This document shows, piece after piece, positions 26,170-34,828 of a stretch of 64,000 nucleotides of DNA (the first letter of the stretch is position 1; the number at the start of each line of letters is the position of its first letter). Both the position numbers and the translations under genes were made by a program. The DNA is from JBCFBK01 sp038562555 (GTDB taxonomy: Bacteria; Bacteroidota; Bacteroidia; Bacteroidales; Prolixibacteraceae), in NCBI GenBank assembly GCA_038562555.1, contig JBCFBK010000016.1, forward strand, positions 1 through 64,000, written 5' to 3'. The notes below the pieces were generated by a model. The model saw only the letters and a list, made by a program, of their open reading frames with translations. It was not told the DNA's origin and did not search any database.

Positions 26170-27393
26170 ATGGAAATCAAAACAGAGCAAATCGGGAAAT
26201 ATTTGGTCGTCACCGCGAGCGGCCGTCTGGACGCCACCTGGTCCGAATATTTTGCAGATGTTTTTCTGAAGTACATCCGTACCGGCGATCATCACCTGAT
26301 TGTAGATGCTGCCGCCATTGGATTTTTAAGTTCTGCAGGTATCCGGTCGCTTGTCCGTATTACCAAAGAACTGAACAGTGTCAGGGGCAGTTTCGGGATC
26401 GTGCATGCCACTGACTTTGTTTCAAAGACGCTGGAGGCCACAGGATTTGGGAGCTGGCTCGTTGACTCGCTGCCGGCCGACCTGCAGCCGCTGATGCAGC
26501 CGAAATCCGTAGGGGGTGATTTCAAACAGGAATTATACCGGTTAAATTCCCGCAGGCCGCTTCAGTTTGCGGTAACGGATGCCTGGCAGAAATGGGGCAG
26601 TATTGACCCGTCAAAAGCAACGGTTCTTACTTTTTCGCCGGATACGTTTGCCCTGGGGATCGGCAGTACTTCCATGCGAACGGACGAATCGACCAGTCAG
26701 TTCGGTGAGTTCATTGCCGTTTGCGGGAACCTGGCTTATCTGGCACCTGAAGAGAAGCTCCGTCCTGATTACCTGCTGAGCCTGAATAATTTTATTCCCG
26801 AGATATTGGCTGTACAGGCGTTGAGCATTCAGGGCGATATGTCGCATTTGTTCCGTTTTTCGCCCGGTGACGAAAAACCTGCAGTTACGGTATCTGAGCT
26901 TGCCGGTCAGGCGCTTGCGGTAAGTGGTTCTGCGGTGGCTGCCTTTGTGATTATCGCCGAAACCGGAGGCTTAGTCGGGGCGAACCTGATTAAGTCGCCC
27001 GGTGAGATTGGCGCGGAGCCCCTCGGGAATACGATGACTATCCGCGACTGGTTATCGTTCAGCGGCGAAAAGGTTTTTGGAGGCGAGCAGTCGGTTATTT
27101 TCGGGCTTGTCGCTCAGGCATCTGAAGCGGAAAATAAGCCCTGGCTCCGGCAATTACCGTCAAAGCCCGGTCTGTTCGCTCACATGCATGCCCTTGTGTT
27201 CCCGTATCAGCCTTTGCCAAACGGGAATATTGATCTGAAGCAGCAGGTCGATAAGTTCTTCAGCGGACCGCCTCCGATGGCACTGATGCATCTGATCGAC
27301 GATAACCGCCCGGTTATGGGCTTAGGCGAAAGTTCATTCATCCGGGGTGCATGCTGGTGCGCTCCTCTAAAAGGCAAGGAGGGTCTGCTATGA
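26170..27393 (+). CDS. STAS-domain protein with unknown C-terminal domain
   Basis: A 407-residue cytoplasmic protein. Residues 1-110 are a STAS domain of the anti-sigma-antagonist type, with GRLDATWSEYF and the loop IGFLSSAGIRSLVRI, where Ser54/Ser55 lie at or near the position phosphorylated in RsbV/SpoIIAA-like proteins. Residues about 130-405 form a domain I do not recognise. It aligns by eye with the middle of the STAS-kinase protein at 29133: GEFIAVCGNLAYLAPEE, ILAVQALSIQGDMS and TVSELAGQALAVSG have counterparts there. The gene lies between binding-protein and permease genes and overlaps the permease start by ATGA, so it probably regulates or senses the state of this transporter. Confidence 0.8.
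   Translation: MEIKTEQIGKYLVVTASGRLDATWSEYFADVFLKYIRTGDHHLIVDAAAIGFLSSAGIRSLVRITKELNSVRGSFGIVHATDFVSKTLEATGFGSWLVDSLPADLQPLMQPKSVGGDFKQELYRLNSRRPLQFAVTDAWQKWGSIDPSKATVLTFSPDTFALGIGSTSMRTDESTSQFGEFIAVCGNLAYLAPEEKLRPDYLLSLNNFIPEILAVQALSIQGDMSHLFRFSPGDEKPAVTVSELAGQALAVSGSAVAAFVIIAETGGLVGANLIKSPGEIGAEPLGNTMTIRDWLSFSGEKVFGGEQSVIFGLVAQASEAENKPWLRQLPSKPGLFAHMHALVFPYQPLPNGNIDLKQQVDKFFSGPPPMALMHLIDDNRPVMGLGESSFIRGACWCAPLKGKEGLL
27376..27383 (+). promoter_or_regulatory. Shine-Dalgarno (AAGGAGGG) for the permease
   Basis: A strong Shine-Dalgarno 6 bases before ATG 27390, inside the end of the STAS gene. It decides the permease start over the in-frame upstream codon at 27351. Such sites are uncommon in this window. 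Confidence 0.6.
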
Positions 27394-28331
27394 ATCTGGT
27401 CATTGGTGCATTCACAATGGGGTTAATCCTTTCGCTGCTCTCACTGGGCATGCTGATCAGCTTTCGTATGATCCGGTTTACCGATATTACAGTCGACGGA
27501 TCGATCACACTGGGCGCTTCTTTGTCGGCCGTTTTGATCATGGCCGGCTGGAATCCCTGGTTAGCCACAGCTTTAGCGTTCCTGGCCGGAGCGCTCGCCG
27601 GAGCTGTTACCGGTATCCTGCATACCAAATTTAAGATTCAGGAAATCCTTGCCGGCATTCTGATGATGACGGCTCTTTACTCGATCAACCTGAGAATTAT
27701 GGGAAGGAGCAATATACCACTGCTTGATACCAAAACAGTTTCCGAAGGCACCCAAAATGTGATTTTAAAGACGGTTAATGAGAGTCCCAATATCTTTATT
27801 TTTGGCTGGTCGGTTCCGGTGATCGATCTGGCTTTTTTTATCAGCAGCCTGCTGTTTTGTGTTATTTTGGCCATCGTGTTATACCGTTTTTTACTGACGC
27901 ATTTCGGCACCGTTCTCCGCGCGACGGGAAATAATGCCCAAATGGTCAGAGCCCAGGGAGTAAGTAACAATACCATGGTTGTATTCAGTCTTGCCTTATC
28001 CAACGGCCTTGTTGCCTTATCAGGTGCGCTGCTGGCGCAGTACCAGGGATTTGCCGACGTTCAGATGGGCATCGGCATGATGGTATGGGGACTGGCCAGC
28101 ATCATCATCGGCGAGGCACTTGTTGGAAGATCGGGCATCGGACTAACCATTACGGGAGCTATACTCGGTACCATTCTGTTCCGGTTGCTTATAGCAATCG
28201 CGCTGCGTTGGGGATTGAATCCCAACGACCTTAAATTGGTTACCGCATTCTTTGTGTTCGCCGCTCTTGTCGCTCCCGGCTTGTTCAAATCATTCAGTAA
28301 AAATATTTTCGGAGGATCGCGCCATGCTTAA
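27390..28331 (+). CDS. ABC transporter permease (TrpY-like, BPD_transp_2)
   Basis: A 313-residue inner-membrane permease with about 8-9 helices, matching the BPD_transp_2 family that pairs with TrpX-like binding proteins. FRMIRFTDITVDGSITLGAS near residue 30, HTKFKIQEILAGILMMTALYS, and VRAQGVSNNTMVVFSLALSNGL with an ALSGALLAQYQGFADVQMG segment afterwards are characteristic. The start ATG 27390 overlaps the STAS stop (ATGA) and has a Shine-Dalgarno 6 bases upstream. Its 3' end overlaps the ATPase start by 8 bases, so all three are translationally coupled. It should form the membrane channel for the tandem binding protein. Confidence 0.9.
   Translation: MNLVIGAFTMGLILSLLSLGMLISFRMIRFTDITVDGSITLGASLSAVLIMAGWNPWLATALAFLAGALAGAVTGILHTKFKIQEILAGILMMTALYSINLRIMGRSNIPLLDTKTVSEGTQNVILKTVNESPNIFIFGWSVPVIDLAFFISSLLFCVILAIVLYRFLLTHFGTVLRATGNNAQMVRAQGVSNNTMVVFSLALSNGLVALSGALLAQYQGFADVQMGIGMMVWGLASIIIGEALVGRSGIGLTITGAILGTILFRLLIAIALRWGLNPNDLKLVTAFFVFAALVAPGLFKSFSKNIFGGSRHA
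28311..28315 (+). promoter_or_regulatory. Shine-Dalgarno (GGAGG) for the ATPase
   Basis: GGAGG lies 8 bases before ATG 28324 and supports that start over the in-frame codon at 28252, which would overlap the permease by 80 bases. Confidence 0.55.
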
Positions 28332-29136
28332 GATTGAAGGCCTCTCAAAGACGTTTTTCCCTTATACCGTCAATGAAGTGAAAGCGCTTAAAAACATAGG
28401 CTTGCTCATAAAGGAAGGAAGTTTTACCGCCGTTATCGGAACAAACGGGTCAGGCAAAAGCACGTTGCTCAACGCCATTGCCGGTACTTTTAAACCTGAT
28501 GCCGGGGCCATTTACCTCGACGACCAACGGATCGATCAATGGCCTGAATATAAACGCGCTCAATTGATCGGAAGGGTTTTTCAAAATCCTTTTGCCGGTA
28601 CGGCAGCCGAAATGACGATTGCCGAAAATATCGTCATGGCTATGCGGCGAGGACAATCGCGTCCGCTCACAATTGCCGTGACAACGAAAGTAAAAGACGA
28701 AATTGCCGATCGCGTGCGTATGCTGAAAATGGGTCTGGAGGACCGGCTTGACAATCCGATCGGGACCTTATCGGGCGGACAGCGGCAGGCGCTTACCTTG
28801 CTCATGGCTACCTGGCTGCGCCCCAAACTGCTTCTGCTCGATGAGCATACGGCGGCGCTTGATCCGAAGAGTGCTGCAAAAGTGGCTGAACTGACTAAAC
28901 AAATTATCGACCAGGAAAAGCTGACGGCGCTGATGGTTACGCATTCGATGCAGCAGGCAGTCGATCTGCCCGACCGGATTGTGATGATGCACCGCGGACA
29001 GATTGTCGAGGATCTCGCTGATGAAGCAAAGAAGCGGGTCCGCGTTCATGACCTGATGGATACATTCGACCGGGTTCAGAAACGCGAACTGTTTGATGAG
29101 TCGGTAGCGGCATTGCTGTACGAACAATACTGTTAG
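28324..29136 (+). CDS. ABC transporter ATPase (TrpZ-like)
   Basis: A 270-residue cytoplasmic ATPase. Walker A is GTNGSGKST, the signature is LSGGQRQ, Walker B is LLLLDEHTAALD and the switch is VTHSMQQ. The Glu of the Walker B end is kept, and the following Pro found in many ABC ATPases is His here (DEHTA), which is normal for the TrpZ/branched-chain-like group. It would power the permease encoded just upstream. No extra regulatory domain is attached, unlike the ATPase of the left operon. Its stop overlaps that of the convergent STAS-kinase gene by four bases. The start is set by a Shine-Dalgarno. Confidence 0.92.
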   Translation: MLKIEGLSKTFFPYTVNEVKALKNIGLLIKEGSFTAVIGTNGSGKSTLLNAIAGTFKPDAGAIYLDDQRIDQWPEYKRAQLIGRVFQNPFAGTAAEMTIAENIVMAMRRGQSRPLTIAVTTKVKDEIADRVRMLKMGLEDRLDNPIGTLSGGQRQALTLLMATWLRPKLLLLDEHTAALDPKSAAKVAELTKQIIDQEKLTALMVTHSMQQAVDLPDRIVMMHRGQIVEDLADEAKKRVRVHDLMDTFDRVQKRELFDESVAALLYEQYC

Positions 29137-31385
29137 CTGTCCGCGTTTTCGATACGCTTGAGTAATTTTTCACAAAGGAGAGCTGAAACAAACATCGACA
29201 GCTGCTTCTGAAGGGCCGGAAGGGTGTAACATACAACGGGAAGCACCCATTCCAGCAAAGCCAGGTAGTAGGGGAGCGGGTCCTGATTTCCCCGGACACT
29301 GAGCGATGCGTATTCCCGCATTTTCAAGGCCAGGGCAGCATGTTTGACTACTTTCCTGGCGTGCCTTCCACTGTAGAAATGTTCTTTGCGTTCGTAAAGC
29401 ACGTCCCCTGAATAGAATTCATTTATAAACTGCAGATAATCGTTCAGATCAGATTCATCCTCCAGGGGTGCATTGTCGACCAGGAAAATAGCTTCCAATC
29501 GCGCAAAATCGGAAATTACAGACCGGGGTCTTGTTTCCGAAAAGTCGATCAGATAAACATTCATCTGTTCGTCAAGCAGGATATTCTGCATATTAAGGTC
29601 GCCGTGACAGATCCCGCTGTAATAGCCGATCCCTGTTTCCCGGTGCGATGAAAACTGATGCTTCAGGAACCAGTAGGGGTTAAGAACCGGCCGGGCAGAT
29701 CCGCTGATGACAAGCTGTTTTTCATCAGCAGAGACGGAAAAGAGTTCCTGGACCATTTTGTAAATATGGGGAAAGAACGTTAAAGTCGGGTCATGATCCC
29801 TGAACGGGTAGATCGTTTCGGCAACCGGCTGTCCGTACCAGGGTTTCAGGATCTGAAGAAAGATTTTATCAAAAATAGGCTCCAGAACATCCATTTCACA
29901 GTCGCGAAAGTAAAAAGTCAGCCATTTGAGCGGTGAATCTTCGCCGCCGATTCCTACAAAGTTGTATCTCAACGCCCCTTTTTTGCCGTAATATTCCGTA
30001 CCCAGAACAACGGCGCTGTTATTAAAAATGTAGGGCAGCGCATATTGGCGGCAGCGTTCTGATTCCCGGCTGATCAGGGCACGGTTGGCTATTTTCAGTA
30101 CGGTCGGCCTCATTTTTCTTCCCAACTCGTCATAGGAGGTCATCTGAAAGGTCCGCGCCGAATAGCCGCCATAAAGCTCGGTAACCTTTACCTGCATTGA
30201 ATCGGTATATAATCTTCTGATCAGAAATTCCAGATCGGGCTCTGTTTCCCAGGGGTCGGAGGTTTCGATGATCAAACGTGATCCGGCAGCAGGTCTCATG
30301 CCTTTTGACAGGAAGACCCAGGTCTGCGGATTTTTCAGCACTTTACCGGGGTTCAACGCCTGGATACCCGTGATATTTTCAATGGTCAGATTTTCGTTAA
30401 GCAATTCAGGAAGCGAGCCGCCTTTGTTTATCGTTTGCCATTCGTCCAGAATAAAGGAAATACCTGTTATCACGTTGCCTGCAGTCATGACGGAATCCGG
30501 GAAAAAGGACATATGGGTTGACCGGGTCAGCCTTGCAAGTGAATCGTCGTTGAATAAAGCAACCGTTAATGAACTTGTGGTGTCCCGGTCTGTGACTGCC
30601 AGCAGCATCACTTCGTTAGCGCCGGGGTCGAGGATTTCTTTTAAGGCACCCGCTGCTTTTGCCAGCTCACCGAACGAAATAGACCGCGCTGCCTTTAATT
30701 GCATAATTCCTGAAGGATCCCGGCCGAATGAAATCCCCTCGGCGATCAAAATACCGGCCTTACCCGGTTCCGGAGCAACCCTGAAATCGACGTCCTGCCC
30801 GTGGGGTGCAAAGGCGGCACATTTTCCTGTTGTTACGAACAAACCCGGCATGTCGCTGCCGTCAAATCCCGGTTCGGCCGGTACACCAAAACCCACCGAC
30901 ATGCCCAGTTCATCGTAGCCGGCTATGCCGTCGTTCTTCCAGACCAAAGCCGGTGCGCTGTTGCTTTCCACGGGCTGGTATAGGAAACGGTAATCGCCGG
31001 TCGTCCACTCTCTCGGATCGAAAATACGGCTCTGAATGGTTTGAATGGCCAGACAGGCTGTCTCCGGAGTTTCTTCAAACCGGAAGATATGCTGCATGCC
31101 CGCCATTTCAAGCACCTGGTAAACTTCGGGCAGCACGCCTGTCAGGAATAACTCTCCCTGCCGGGTCAGGAGGGTCTTTTTTGCTTTTAACAGGATCCGG
31201 ATGCCTGAACTGGACAAATAATGACATCCGGAAAGATCAATGATCAAAAACTGTTCACATTCAATCAGCGGCTTCAGCAAGCATTCAAAATCCTTACAGT
31301 TGGTGGTATCGAGACGACGGCCCGGACGCAGCACTTTTGACGAAAGAGTCGGGTCCGTTTTGAGGTTTTCCATTTTTTGTAACAT
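29133..31385 (-). CDS. STAS-domain protein with APH-like kinase
   Basis: A 750-residue cytoplasmic protein. Residues about 15-115 are a STAS domain with loop LSSSGIRILL (57-66). Residues about 150-290 align by eye with the unknown domain of the STAS protein at 26170 (GLFVTTGKCAAFAPHG, ILIAEGISFGRD, SFGELAKAAGAL). Residues about 400-720 form an aminoglycoside-phosphotransferase-like kinase: Gly loop ELYGGYSARTF (403-413), Lys431 in VLKIA, HGDLNMQN (594-601) and IDF (613-615), so the catalytic residues look complete. It may phosphorylate a STAS or other partner of the adjacent transporters. That is inference. ATG 31373 is an alternative start. It converges on the right ABC operon. Confidence 0.8.
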   Translation of the reverse strand: MLQKMENLKTDPTLSSKVLRPGRRLDTTNCKDFECLLKPLIECEQFLIIDLSGCHYLSSSGIRILLKAKKTLLTRQGELFLTGVLPEVYQVLEMAGMQHIFRFEETPETACLAIQTIQSRIFDPREWTTGDYRFLYQPVESNSAPALVWKNDGIAGYDELGMSVGFGVPAEPGFDGSDMPGLFVTTGKCAAFAPHGQDVDFRVAPEPGKAGILIAEGISFGRDPSGIMQLKAARSISFGELAKAAGALKEILDPGANEVMLLAVTDRDTTSSLTVALFNDDSLARLTRSTHMSFFPDSVMTAGNVITGISFILDEWQTINKGGSLPELLNENLTIENITGIQALNPGKVLKNPQTWVFLSKGMRPAAGSRLIIETSDPWETEPDLEFLIRRLYTDSMQVKVTELYGGYSARTFQMTSYDELGRKMRPTVLKIANRALISRESERCRQYALPYIFNNSAVVLGTEYYGKKGALRYNFVGIGGEDSPLKWLTFYFRDCEMDVLEPIFDKIFLQILKPWYGQPVAETIYPFRDHDPTLTFFPHIYKMVQELFSVSADEKQLVISGSARPVLNPYWFLKHQFSSHRETGIGYYSGICHGDLNMQNILLDEQMNVYLIDFSETRPRSVISDFARLEAIFLVDNAPLEDESDLNDYLQFINEFYSGDVLYERKEHFYSGRHARKVVKHAALALKMREYASLSVRGNQDPLPYYLALLEWVLPVVCYTLPALQKQLSMFVSALLCEKLLKRIENADS

Positions 31386-31726
31386 GTTACAGCTAAGCTT
31401 GTTTAAAATGATCGTTGACGTAGCTTATTGCCTCACTGATATTCCGGACATGTTTCAACTCACAAACTTTTTTGACCGGGTATATGAAGCGTCTAATTTA
31501 TCGAATTGTTTGGATAAAACACGCATAAAATAGCTTTTAAAAGTCATTACATTATGAACATTTGGCCTGTGATGAATTCCTTCACAGTAAAACGACATAC
31601 GACATAGCAAGAATTTACGCCTTTGGCGGGTTTTAATTATGCGGAGCAACTAACAATTGGCGATATTAGTTGTTGGAACTTAAGATCTTTACGAACATAT
31701 CTGGTTCAGTTAAAAGAAATAAATAC
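31386..31726. other. Intergenic region, 341 bases, no gene seen
   Basis: This divergent gap lies between the STAS-kinase gene and the anchored protein at 31727. Short open frames here lack plausible starts or composition. It must hold promoters for both genes, but I see no exact TAnnTTTG box with a -33 element. Confidence 0.4.
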
Positions 31727-33304
31727 ATGCGAAATAGTAAATCGGTTAAAATTGTCTTTGGAGTCATTGCAGCGTTTCTGTTGCTGGGCTTTTTTATGAG
31801 TCTGATCGTTGAGTCCTGGGCAGAGAAAAAGATTGAAGCAGCACTAAACAGGGGGGACGGAAACTACATGGTTGAAATTGAGGCTATCGATCTCTCCTTA
31901 TGGAGGGCCGGACTGGATATGAAGAAAATTCAACTGACTCCGAAACAAAAGACGAGCTCAGCTGCGCTGACCGGTGAAATTTCATCGATAGAATTCAGGG
32001 GGATCAACATTTGGAAAGCTTTTAAAAGTCAGGATATAGAAATCAGAAAACTGGTCATTACCGGCAGTAATTTTACAGGTAATATTAATTTTTCGGAGAT
32101 GGATGGTCAGCCGAAGGTTTCGTCCAGGAATATCAGGATCGGGAATATATCGGTCGAAAAAGTATCGGCGGACATTCACAGTACAGAATCAGCTCAGGCT
32201 TATCAGGTAAAAGACGGCAATCTGGATGTTGATGACCTGTATATTGCAAAATTTGATACGCTATCGGCGGGAGCACTGAAAGAATTTGATTTTTACGCGG
32301 GGGAAATCGCGGTGACTTTCCCGGACAGCTTTTATACGGTCACCTCAAACGGACTGAGATATTCGGCAAAGTCAAGTGTCCTGACCGCTGACCGTTTTAC
32401 GCTCCATCCGAACTATCCCGACTATGCGTTTACCGATCTGCACCAATATGAGACCGATCGTTTTGAAGTGACCGCTTCACAGATTTCCTTGGAAGGTTTT
32501 TCTGCTGCAGCATACCTCGAGTCGGGCGATCTGCTCGGTACCTATGCTGAAATCGGTGAACTTAATGTGGATGCTTTTCGGGATAAACGTGAAGAATTCA
32601 GGCATCGGGATAAACCAACCTTCCAGGAGATGATCCGCAATTATTCCGGAAGGATTGTCATCGATTCGGTGGCCATTCTCGGCGGCGATATTCGTTATAC
32701 GGAACATGACGAAGAGGCTAATGAGCCGGGGTACATCCGGTTTAGCGAAATAGGCGTAACAATTTATAACGTTATAAACGATCCTGCGGAAAATGATAAA
32801 AATGTATTCAGGCTTAAATGTCATGCCCTGTTAATGGGAAAGGGAAGACTCCAGGTGTCGCTCGAGAGTAACTTGTCGGATCAGCGAAATACATTTTTTG
32901 TTGCCGGGACCCTGTCTGAAATGGAAGTTGCCCAACTCAACCCCATGCTGGATAAAAATGGGTACATGCATGCGAACACAGGAGTCATAGACGAAATGAG
33001 CTTTCAATTTTCTGCAGACGACACGGGGGCCAACGGCAAAATGAGCTTGCTTTACCATGATCTGGATGTTTCCGTAAAAAATAAAGAAACTGACAAAACA
33101 ACTGCCATACGGGAACGTTTAAAAACCTTTATCGCCAATATAAAAATGATGCATTCAAACCCGATGCCTGGCGAAGAAGTGCGGGAGGGTGAGATTGATT
33201 ACCTGCGGGATCCCGAGAAATTTCTTTTCAATTATTGTTTTAAGTCAGTTTTATCAGGGATTGAATCCACTGTAACCGACAAGTCTTTGCGGGAGAATAA
33301 ATAA
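31727..33304 (+). CDS. Anchored periplasmic protein of unknown function
   Basis: A 525-residue protein with one N-terminal membrane helix (VKIVFGVIAAFLLLGFFMSL, residues about 8-27), then a long, beta-rich region full of alternating hydrophobic and polar residues. The pattern of helix, then KIEAALNRGD, then YMVEIEAIDLSLWRAGLDMKK-like strands recalls AsmA/DUF748-type envelope proteins. I am not certain of that assignment. It would sit in the inner membrane and project into the periplasm. An in-frame TTG at 31670 is possible, but ATG 31727 follows an A-rich leader and starts just before the helix. It is a single-gene unit ended by a hairpin terminator. Confidence 0.75.
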   Translation: MRNSKSVKIVFGVIAAFLLLGFFMSLIVESWAEKKIEAALNRGDGNYMVEIEAIDLSLWRAGLDMKKIQLTPKQKTSSAALTGEISSIEFRGINIWKAFKSQDIEIRKLVITGSNFTGNINFSEMDGQPKVSSRNIRIGNISVEKVSADIHSTESAQAYQVKDGNLDVDDLYIAKFDTLSAGALKEFDFYAGEIAVTFPDSFYTVTSNGLRYSAKSSVLTADRFTLHPNYPDYAFTDLHQYETDRFEVTASQISLEGFSAAAYLESGDLLGTYAEIGELNVDAFRDKREEFRHRDKPTFQEMIRNYSGRIVIDSVAILGGDIRYTEHDEEANEPGYIRFSEIGVTIYNVINDPAENDKNVFRLKCHALLMGKGRLQVSLESNLSDQRNTFFVAGTLSEMEVAQLNPMLDKNGYMHANTGVIDEMSFQFSADDTGANGKMSLLYHDLDVSVKNKETDKTTAIRERLKTFIANIKMMHSNPMPGEEVREGEIDYLRDPEKFLFNYCFKSVLSGIESTVTDKSLRENK

Positions 33305-33307
33305 AAG

Positions 33308-33360
33308 CAGATTAATCCGGCGTGCCTTCCCTGTACCGGATTAATCTGTTCATTTTATTG
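33308..33360 (+). terminator. Intrinsic terminator
   Basis: Perfect 13-base stem CAGATTAATCCGG (33308-33320) paired with 33336-33348, loop of 15 bases, then a T-rich tract. It lies just after the stop of the anchored protein gene. Confidence 0.75.
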
Positions 33361-33400
33361 CACGAGAGAACACTTAATAACGGCTGCAAATAAATGTAAA

Positions 33401-33586
33401 TCACAAAGCATCAACTTCGGCGGTAAACTCGCTCCTTGACCTGCCAAGTTTATCTGCCAGTGTTCGGAACAGCTCGTCTTTTGTTTCATGCCTCCACATT
33501 AAGTCGGCGTCTGTGAGTTGAGGATACTTCTTCTTAAGCGTCATTTTAATACGATGCCAGTGATTTAAATCGAATTTTTCGTTCAT
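33401..33586 (-). CDS. CsbD-like small protein
   Basis: A 61-residue protein with the pattern seen in Bacteroidetes CsbD-like stress proteins: an N-terminal HWHRIKMTLKKKYPQLTDADL, then an ETKDELFRTLADKLGRSRSE segment. CsbD-like proteins are small helical proteins induced under general stress in other bacteria, and their molecular role is unknown. A -7 box (TATCTTTG on the - strand) lies just 14 bases upstream, so the transcript would be nearly leaderless. It stands alone between two + strand genes. Confidence 0.8.
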   Translation of the reverse strand: MNEKFDLNHWHRIKMTLKKKYPQLTDADLMWRHETKDELFRTLADKLGRSRSEFTAEVDAL

Positions 33587-33599
33587 TTACTATTTTTGA

Positions 33600-33607
33600 C
33601 AAAGATA
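33600..33607 (-). promoter_or_regulatory. -7 promoter box for the CsbD-like gene
   Basis: TATCTTTG on the - strand, an exact consensus match. Its 3' end lies only 14 bases from the start codon at 33586. Confidence 0.5.
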
Positions 33608-33835
33608 CTCGCTTTAACCGGATAAATCAGTAAGTTTCAAGAAAATGAAGACATTAATGCCGACATTACCCGCTGCAGGTTTTGCCCAGACCGTAGTCAA
33701 ACACTAATGGATGTCTGCAAAAAAGGTGTTGTTAAGCTTGTTCCCGATACCGAATACGCTGCTGGTAACGACTGGCATATATTAAACACATTACAGCAAA
33801 TGAAACGGGCATTATTGTCCCAAATATAAACAGGA

Positions 33836-34828
33836 ATGAAAAAGAAGCTATCATTGGGATTTTTCCCGACTCCTTTATATGAATTAAAAAATCTATCGAA
33901 GCAGTTTAATGGCCACCGGATATTTATCAAGCGGGATGACCATAACGGCGTGGCGACAGGGGGCAACAAGATCCGGAAACTGGAATACCTTCTGCAGGAT
34001 GCCTTTGACCAGGGATGTAATACGGTCATTACTGCCGGAGCGCAGCAATCGAACCACTGCCGTCTGACAGCGGCCGCCTGTGCGCAGACAGGGTTGAAAT
34101 GTCACTTGTTACTGGGAGGGGAAGAACCTGAAGAATATAACGGGAACCTTTTGCTTTCCGGGTTGCTGGGGGCAAAGATTCATTTTGCCGGTAATCATCG
34201 AAAAGGGGAGGATATGACTATTTTAGCTGAGAAATTAAAGAAGGAGGGAAACAAACCCTATATTATTCCTTATGGAGGATCAAACAAGACTGGTGCGTTG
34301 GGTTATGCCAATGCAGTGCTGGAGATCAGGGAGCAGTTAAAGGCAGCCAACCTGTCGATGGACTATATCGTCTTTGCCTCCAGTTCAGGAGGCACTCATG
34401 CCGGATTACTGGCAGGATGTGAATTGTACCAGGTCGACAGCAAAATCGTCGGGATTAATATTGATAAGGACGAGACCCAGGGCAAAACATTGGAAGAGAT
34501 TATTCGCGAGCTTGTTCCGGGAGTATTGGAATTCCATAACCGGAGGCCCGGCTCAGCCCAGCCGGAGATCATGCTGATCAGGGACTATGACAAAGGCGGG
34601 TATGGCATCGTAACCGAACAGGAGAGAAAGGCTATTAAAACACTGGCTGAAACAGAAGGAATTTTGCTCGATCCGGTGTATACCGCAAGGGCCTTTTTCG
34701 GAATGATGGATTTAATGGAAAAGAAATTGCTAACGTCAGGATCAAATGTTTTGTTCCTGCATACCGGGGGAATTCCGGCAATGTTCTGTTATGCAAAAGA
34801 TCTGTTGCCCTCACGAACAGATTCCTAA
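33836..34828 (+). CDS. dcyD: D-cysteine desulfhydrase / ACC deaminase family PLP enzyme
   Basis: A 330-residue fold-type II PLP enzyme. GGNKIRKLEYLL (residues about 43-54) carries the Lys that binds PLP, AGAQQSNHCRLTAAA the substrate loop, and SSGGTHAGLLAG the phosphate-binding turn. VLFLHTGGIPAMF closes the active site. These match D-cysteine desulfhydrase and related 1-aminocyclopropane-1-carboxylate deaminase-like proteins. The former releases H2S, ammonia and pyruvate from D-cysteine. The gene name is given for the family, and substrate preference cannot be read from sequence with certainty. It stands alone, downstream of a 250-base gap without a convincing gene. Confidence 0.8.
   Translation: MKKKLSLGFFPTPLYELKNLSKQFNGHRIFIKRDDHNGVATGGNKIRKLEYLLQDAFDQGCNTVITAGAQQSNHCRLTAAACAQTGLKCHLLLGGEEPEEYNGNLLLSGLLGAKIHFAGNHRKGEDMTILAEKLKKEGNKPYIIPYGGSNKTGALGYANAVLEIREQLKAANLSMDYIVFASSSGGTHAGLLAGCELYQVDSKIVGINIDKDETQGKTLEEIIRELVPGVLEFHNRRPGSAQPEIMLIRDYDKGGYGIVTEQERKAIKTLAETEGILLDPVYTARAFFGMMDLMEKKLLTSGSNVLFLHTGGIPAMFCYAKDLLPSRTDS

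Noticed and set aside
26500..27390. SpoIIE-type PP2C phosphatase domain in the STAS protein
   Set aside because: I looked for the Asp-Gly metal motifs of PP2C phosphatases and did not find them, so the domain is left as unknown.
30268..30918. 216-residue open frame on the + strand
   Set aside because: Antisense to the STAS-kinase gene, low complexity and no recognisable motifs.
31240..31649. Two short frames in the gap before 31727
   Set aside because: One overlaps the STAS-kinase N-terminus, the other lacks a plausible start context and any similarity I can recognise.
33626..33829. Open frame of 67 codons with a CRFCPD-type piece
   Set aside because: No start codon at the 5' end and no clear family. 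It may be a relic of a gene but cannot be supported.
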